From contig JAFUQW010000002.1 of assembly GCA_017472115.1 (NCBI GenBank), positions 1 to 8,478 of the forward strand: a stretch of 8,478 bases of DNA, in the 5' to 3' direction. The notes below the pieces were generated by a model. That model was given only the letters and a program-made list of their open reading frames with translations, was not told the DNA's origin and searched no databases. The DNA is from Bacteroidales bacterium. Lineage in GTDB: Bacteria; Bacteroidota; Bacteroidia; Bacteroidales; UBA932. A program made the translations under genes and the position numbers. Positions within the stretch are counted from its first letter, which is position 1; every line of letters starts with the position of its first letter. This document shows, in pieces, positions 6,151 through 8,478 of the stretch.

Positions 6151-6223
6151 TCGCCTTCCGCGCCATGCGGGCTAAATATCCTGATTCACTGTAATACAGT
6201 ATGTTATAAATCACGGAAGGCGA
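6151..6223. repeat. Nested inverted repeats, candidate structured leader or operator
   Basis: Exact 10-base arms TCGCCTTCCG (6151-6160) and CGGAAGGCGA (6214-6223) enclose 53 bases. Directly inside the right arm, AATCA (6209-6213) pairs with TGATT (6182-6186). Within that, ACTGT-AAT-ACAGT (6188-6200) is a 13-base perfect inverted repeat. The left-hand spacer holds CCGC-GCCAT-GCGG (6158-6170), which competes with the outer stem. The set could fold as a branched RNA upstream of the antiporter, or the inner repeat could be an operator. Pairing is visible; function is unknown. Confidence 0.5.
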
Positions 6224-6294
6224 CGAAAATGTGGTGATTTCCGTAAACAATTTCCCGCATCAGTCTTGGTAATATTAACTTAAGGAGGATGAGC

Positions 6295-6351
6295 ATGGTG
6301 ATTATTATGAAATTTAGTATATTTGTCTGTTGTCTTGGAGAAAATGATTGA
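6295..6351 (+). CDS. Possible 18-residue leader peptide ahead of the antiporter
   Basis: AGGAGG at 6283-6288, a perfect Shine-Dalgarno, is 6 bases before an ATG that opens MVIIMKFSIFVCCLGEND and stops at 6349-6351, two bases before the antiporter ATG. Such a strong ribosome site is unusual here, where most starts have none. Translation of the peptide could deliver ribosomes to the next start by coupling. No attenuator-type run of a single amino acid is present. It may equally be a chance frame; there is no homology evidence. Confidence 0.3.
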   Translation: MVIIMKFSIFVCCLGEND

Positions 6352-6353
6352 AC

Positions 6354-7718
6354 ATGGGTCTTTACTCATTTTATAGAATAAGCAAGCCGTCGGCTGAAAA
6401 GGTCGCTCCCGAAAAGGAGTCGGATACATATAAACTCCTGCGTAACAGGACTTTCTGGGGCGTGACCGTGGCATACAGCCTTTATTATGTGTGCCGTATG
6501 AGTCTCAGTGTGGTCAAGCAGCCTCTCATCGACGAGGGTGTTCTGAGTGCCGGACAGCTCGGTCTGATAGGCTCGGCTCTTCTTTTTGTCTATGCCGTGG
6601 GCAAATTCATGAACGGATTCATAGCGGATTACTGCAACATCCGCCGTTTCATGGCCACAGGTCTCTTTATTTCAGCGCTTGTGAATCTCCTGATGGGAGT
6701 CCTGGGATGGATCCAGGGTCCTGCGGGATTGCCTACAGTCTTGATATTCATCAGCTTCGCCATATTGTGGGGAATCAACGGATGGATGCAGTCCATGGGC
6801 TCGCCGCCGGGCGTCATCAGCCTTTCAAGATGGTTCCCGAGAGCAAAGCGTGGTACTTATTACAGTATTTTCAGTGCAACTCCATATCTCGGAGAGTTCC
6901 TTTCCTTCATCATCACAGGAGTCGTGGTCGGAGCTCTCGGATGGCAGTTCGGCTTCCTTATTGCTGCCATTGCGGGCGTCATCGGCTCACTGATAATCCT
7001 GTTTTTCGTCTCTGACACCCCTGAAAGCAAGGGACTTCCTTCGGTTCAGGCACTCTCCGGAGAGACTTTGACCAAGGAAGATACCATGCCTACGAAAGAG
7101 CTTCAGAAGATAGTCCTGAAGCATCCGGGAATATGGGTCATTGCCATTTCCAGCGCATTCATATATATAACGAAATATGCCATAAGCGGATGGGGAGTGC
7201 TTTTCCTTCAGAAGGCACACGGATTCTCTCTTGAGGATGCGACTCAGATCATCGCCTTCTCCGCCGCCTTCGGAGTGCTTGGAACCGTGCTGGCCGGATG
7301 GCTTTCCGACAAGGTATTCAAAAGCGACCGCGTGAAGCCGGCTGTTCTTTCCGGAATCCTCAGTTTCATCTCCTTGGCTCTCTTTCTTTTTGCCGGTGGC
7401 GGTTATCTGATGAATATATTTTATGTATCTTTGTTCAGTCTTTCGGTGGGAGTGCTTTACTGCATTGTCGCCGGACTTATGGCTGTGGATATAGTTCCGA
7501 GAAAGGCTACCGGCGCCGCTCTTGGTGTGGTGGGGATTTCAAGCTATGTGGCTGCAGGTCTGCAGGATATAACCAGCGGACTGCTGATCCAGTACAATAC
7601 CACTGTCGTGGATGGTGTGGATGTTTATGATTTCGGACCTGTGTCGTGGTTCTGGCTAGCTGCAGCCCTGATTTCATTCATCCTGCCGGTCCTGAACTGG
7701 AAGAAGATGAAAGGGTAG
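6354..7718 (+). CDS. Organophosphate:phosphate antiporter-family MFS transporter (GlpT/UhpT/UhpC-like)
   Basis: Inner-membrane major facilitator of the organophosphate:Pi antiporter family, which typically exchanges glycerol-3-phosphate, hexose phosphates or phosphoglycerates for phosphate. The 454-residue protein has about 12 membrane segments and the family's length. Compared with E. coli GlpT from memory, R48 in YSLYYVCRMS matches binding residue R45 and K84 in AVGKFMNG matches K80. DTPESKGLP (221-229) is the conserved turn after helix 6. YITKYAISGW (271-280) carries K274 where GlpT has R269, and P177 stands where GlpT has H165. I chose the ATG at 6354; a TTG at 6348 with GGAG at 6337-6340 is an alternative. 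The substrate is unknown, and a sensor role like UhpC is possible. malQ follows 87 bases downstream on the same strand. Confidence 0.88.
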   Translation: MGLYSFYRISKPSAEKVAPEKESDTYKLLRNRTFWGVTVAYSLYYVCRMSLSVVKQPLIDEGVLSAGQLGLIGSALLFVYAVGKFMNGFIADYCNIRRFMATGLFISALVNLLMGVLGWIQGPAGLPTVLIFISFAILWGINGWMQSMGSPPGVISLSRWFPRAKRGTYYSIFSATPYLGEFLSFIITGVVVGALGWQFGFLIAAIAGVIGSLIILFFVSDTPESKGLPSVQALSGETLTKEDTMPTKELQKIVLKHPGIWVIAISSAFIYITKYAISGWGVLFLQKAHGFSLEDATQIIAFSAAFGVLGTVLAGWLSDKVFKSDRVKPAVLSGILSFISLALFLFAGGGYLMNIFYVSLFSLSVGVLYCIVAGLMAVDIVPRKATGAALGVVGISSYVAAGLQDITSGLLIQYNTTVVDGVDVYDFGPVSWFWLAAALISFILPVLNWKKMKG

Positions 7719-7727
7719 CGGGGTTTG

Positions 7728-7753
7728 TCCACGAAAAGGCCGGTTTTGGTGGA
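7728..7753 (+). other. Hairpin between the antiporter gene and malQ
   Basis: TCCACGAAAA (7728-7737) and TTTTGGTGGA (7744-7753) pair at 9 of 10 positions around the 6-base loop GGCCGG. It starts 10 bases after the antiporter stop. No T-run follows, so it is not a standard intrinsic terminator; it might stabilise the upstream mRNA's 3' end or reduce read-through into malQ. Confidence 0.4.
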
Positions 7754-7805
7754 GAAGTGGAATAAAGGACGGAAAGATTACAAATTACAAATACATATTT
7801 ATAAC

Positions 7806-8478
7806 ATGAAACTGAATATAAGCATTGATTACAAGACAAACTGGGGCGAAGAACTCGTCCTCTGTCTTGGCGGCAAGCGTTATCCGCTCGCATACACTGC
7901 TGACGGCGTGTGGACAGGCGAGGTGGCTCGCTTCAACCCGGAGAAAGTTTCCGAGTACTGCTATGAGGTGGTACGTGACGGATACACAGTTCGTTCTGAG
8001 TGGAAGAAACACACTCTTGTGCTTCCTGAGGGCGTCACTCCAAAGACACTTGTCATAAACGACAGATGGAATGACCGTCCGGCTGACGCTCCGTTCTATT
8101 CTTCTGCGTTCACAAACGCCATTTTCGGACGCAAGGCATGCAAGGTTAAGGGAAAGGCTCCGAAGGGGGCAAATGTGGTCATCAAGGTGGCTGCTCCTGC
8201 GGTCCGCCCTAACGAGGTGCTTGCACTCGCGGGAAGCGGAAAGGCTCTCGGAGACTGGAAGAAGGTACATCCGTTCTGCGGCTGTGAATTCCCGGTATGG
8301 AAGCTTTCTCTCAATGTGACCGAGGCATTCGAATACAAGATCCTTGTGGCAGACAGGGACACCCTTGAGCCTCTTGCATGGGAAGGCGGCGAAAACCGTT
8401 TCTTCACTGCTGTCCCTGCTAAGGATGAGGTTGTGGTAGAGGCTGCCGCATCACCTCATTTCTGGGGAAGGAACTGGA
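7806..8478 (+). CDS. malQ: 4-alpha-glucanotransferase with tandem N-terminal CBM20 modules (5' part)
   Basis: Amylomaltase that transfers maltodextrin segments between glucan chains in cytoplasmic starch, maltose or glycogen use. Only the first 224 codons are present; the frame is open to the window end, so the GH77 catalytic domain lies outside. The start MKLNISIDYKTNWGEEL and the two starch-binding modules (about 1-95 and 123-222) match the layout of Bacteroidota MalQ. In the second module LALAGSGKALGDW (139-151), W165 and AWEGGENRFF (191-200) are the expected CBM20 blocks. The first module is compact and lacks a clear LG-x-W block, so it may bind glucan weakly or be structural. PFYSSAFTNAIF (97-107 region) is the linker typical of these enzymes. 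The ATG at 7806 has no Shine-Dalgarno. The CBM20 call is firm; the catalytic identity is inferred from the family. Confidence 0.87.
   Translation, partial: MKLNISIDYKTNWGEELVLCLGGKRYPLAYTADGVWTGEVARFNPEKVSEYCYEVVRDGYTVRSEWKKHTLVLPEGVTPKTLVINDRWNDRPADAPFYSSAFTNAIFGRKACKVKGKAPKGANVVIKVAAPAVRPNEVLALAGSGKALGDWKKVHPFCGCEFPVWKLSLNVTEAFEYKILVADRDTLEPLAWEGGENRFFTAVPAKDEVVVEAAASPHFWGRNW

Larger units (their letters stand above)
6088..6353. other. Divergent intergenic region with nested inverted repeats
   Basis: With the promoter at 6056-6087 this forms a 309-base gap between divergent genes. It holds a tandem heptamer TGATGTG (6102-6115), the nested inverted repeats at 6151-6223, and a possible leader peptide at 6295-6351. 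TATATTTG at 6318-6325 matches the Bacteroides -7 box exactly, but no TTTG lies 19-21 bases upstream, so it is a weak promoter candidate for the antiporter. No tRNA or known riboswitch was recognised. Confidence 0.6.

Noticed and set aside
6344..6376. Ten-codon frame from the ATG at 6344 overlapping the antiporter start
   Set aside because: Its ATG is only 3 bases from GGAG, too close for initiation, and the frame has no distinguishing features.
8096..8407. 103-residue minus-strand frame against malQ
   Set aside because: It is antisense to a clear CBM20-coding frame and has no recognisable motif.

Overview
The window most likely comes from a gut-type Bacteroidales bacterium (phylum Bacteroidota). 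Four things point there: a promoter upstream of the MATE gene fits the Bacteroides sigma consensus TTTG-N19-TAnnTTTG exactly; most starts lack Shine-Dalgarno sites; there is a large lipoprotein with fimbrillin-like and BspA-type leucine-rich domains; and the 4-alpha-glucanotransferase carries two N-terminal starch-binding modules. The genus cannot be fixed from the sequence. No rRNA, tRNA, CRISPR array or transposase was seen.

Layout. 36-642 (minus strand): a toxin-first HigB/HigA-type toxin-antitoxin pair with overlapping genes and a palindromic candidate operator just upstream. 643-1098: a 456-base non-coding stretch dense in palindromes and repeats, including a 20-base tandem repeat that runs into a REP-like hairpin, a 39-base hairpin between short direct repeats, and a G-rich tract. 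It ends in a good Bacteroides promoter. 1099-2535 (plus): a MATE/DinF-family efflux transporter. 2542-6044 (minus): a two-gene operon of a 48-residue small protein and a 1111-residue predicted surface lipoprotein. The lipoprotein joins a fimbrillin-like domain, three BspA-like leucine-rich super-repeats and a C-terminal M64-type zinc metallopeptidase domain. 6045-6353: an intergenic region between divergent genes, with a nested set of inverted repeats and a possible 18-residue leader peptide behind a perfect AGGAGG. 6354-7718 (plus): a GlpT/UhpT-type organophosphate:phosphate antiporter homologue with an altered binding-site residue. 7806-8478 (plus): the 5' part of malQ, cut by the window edge.

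How the genes work together. The antiporter and MalQ may form a carbon-acquisition pair (sugar or organic phosphate exchange plus maltodextrin processing), but the link is only adjacency and shared orientation. The small protein and the protease lipoprotein overlap and probably share one promoter, so they are the best candidate for an undescribed functional unit: a cell-surface adhesin-protease. The toxin-antitoxin pair and the repeat-rich stretch beside it look like a small accessory insertion next to ordinary chromosomal genes.
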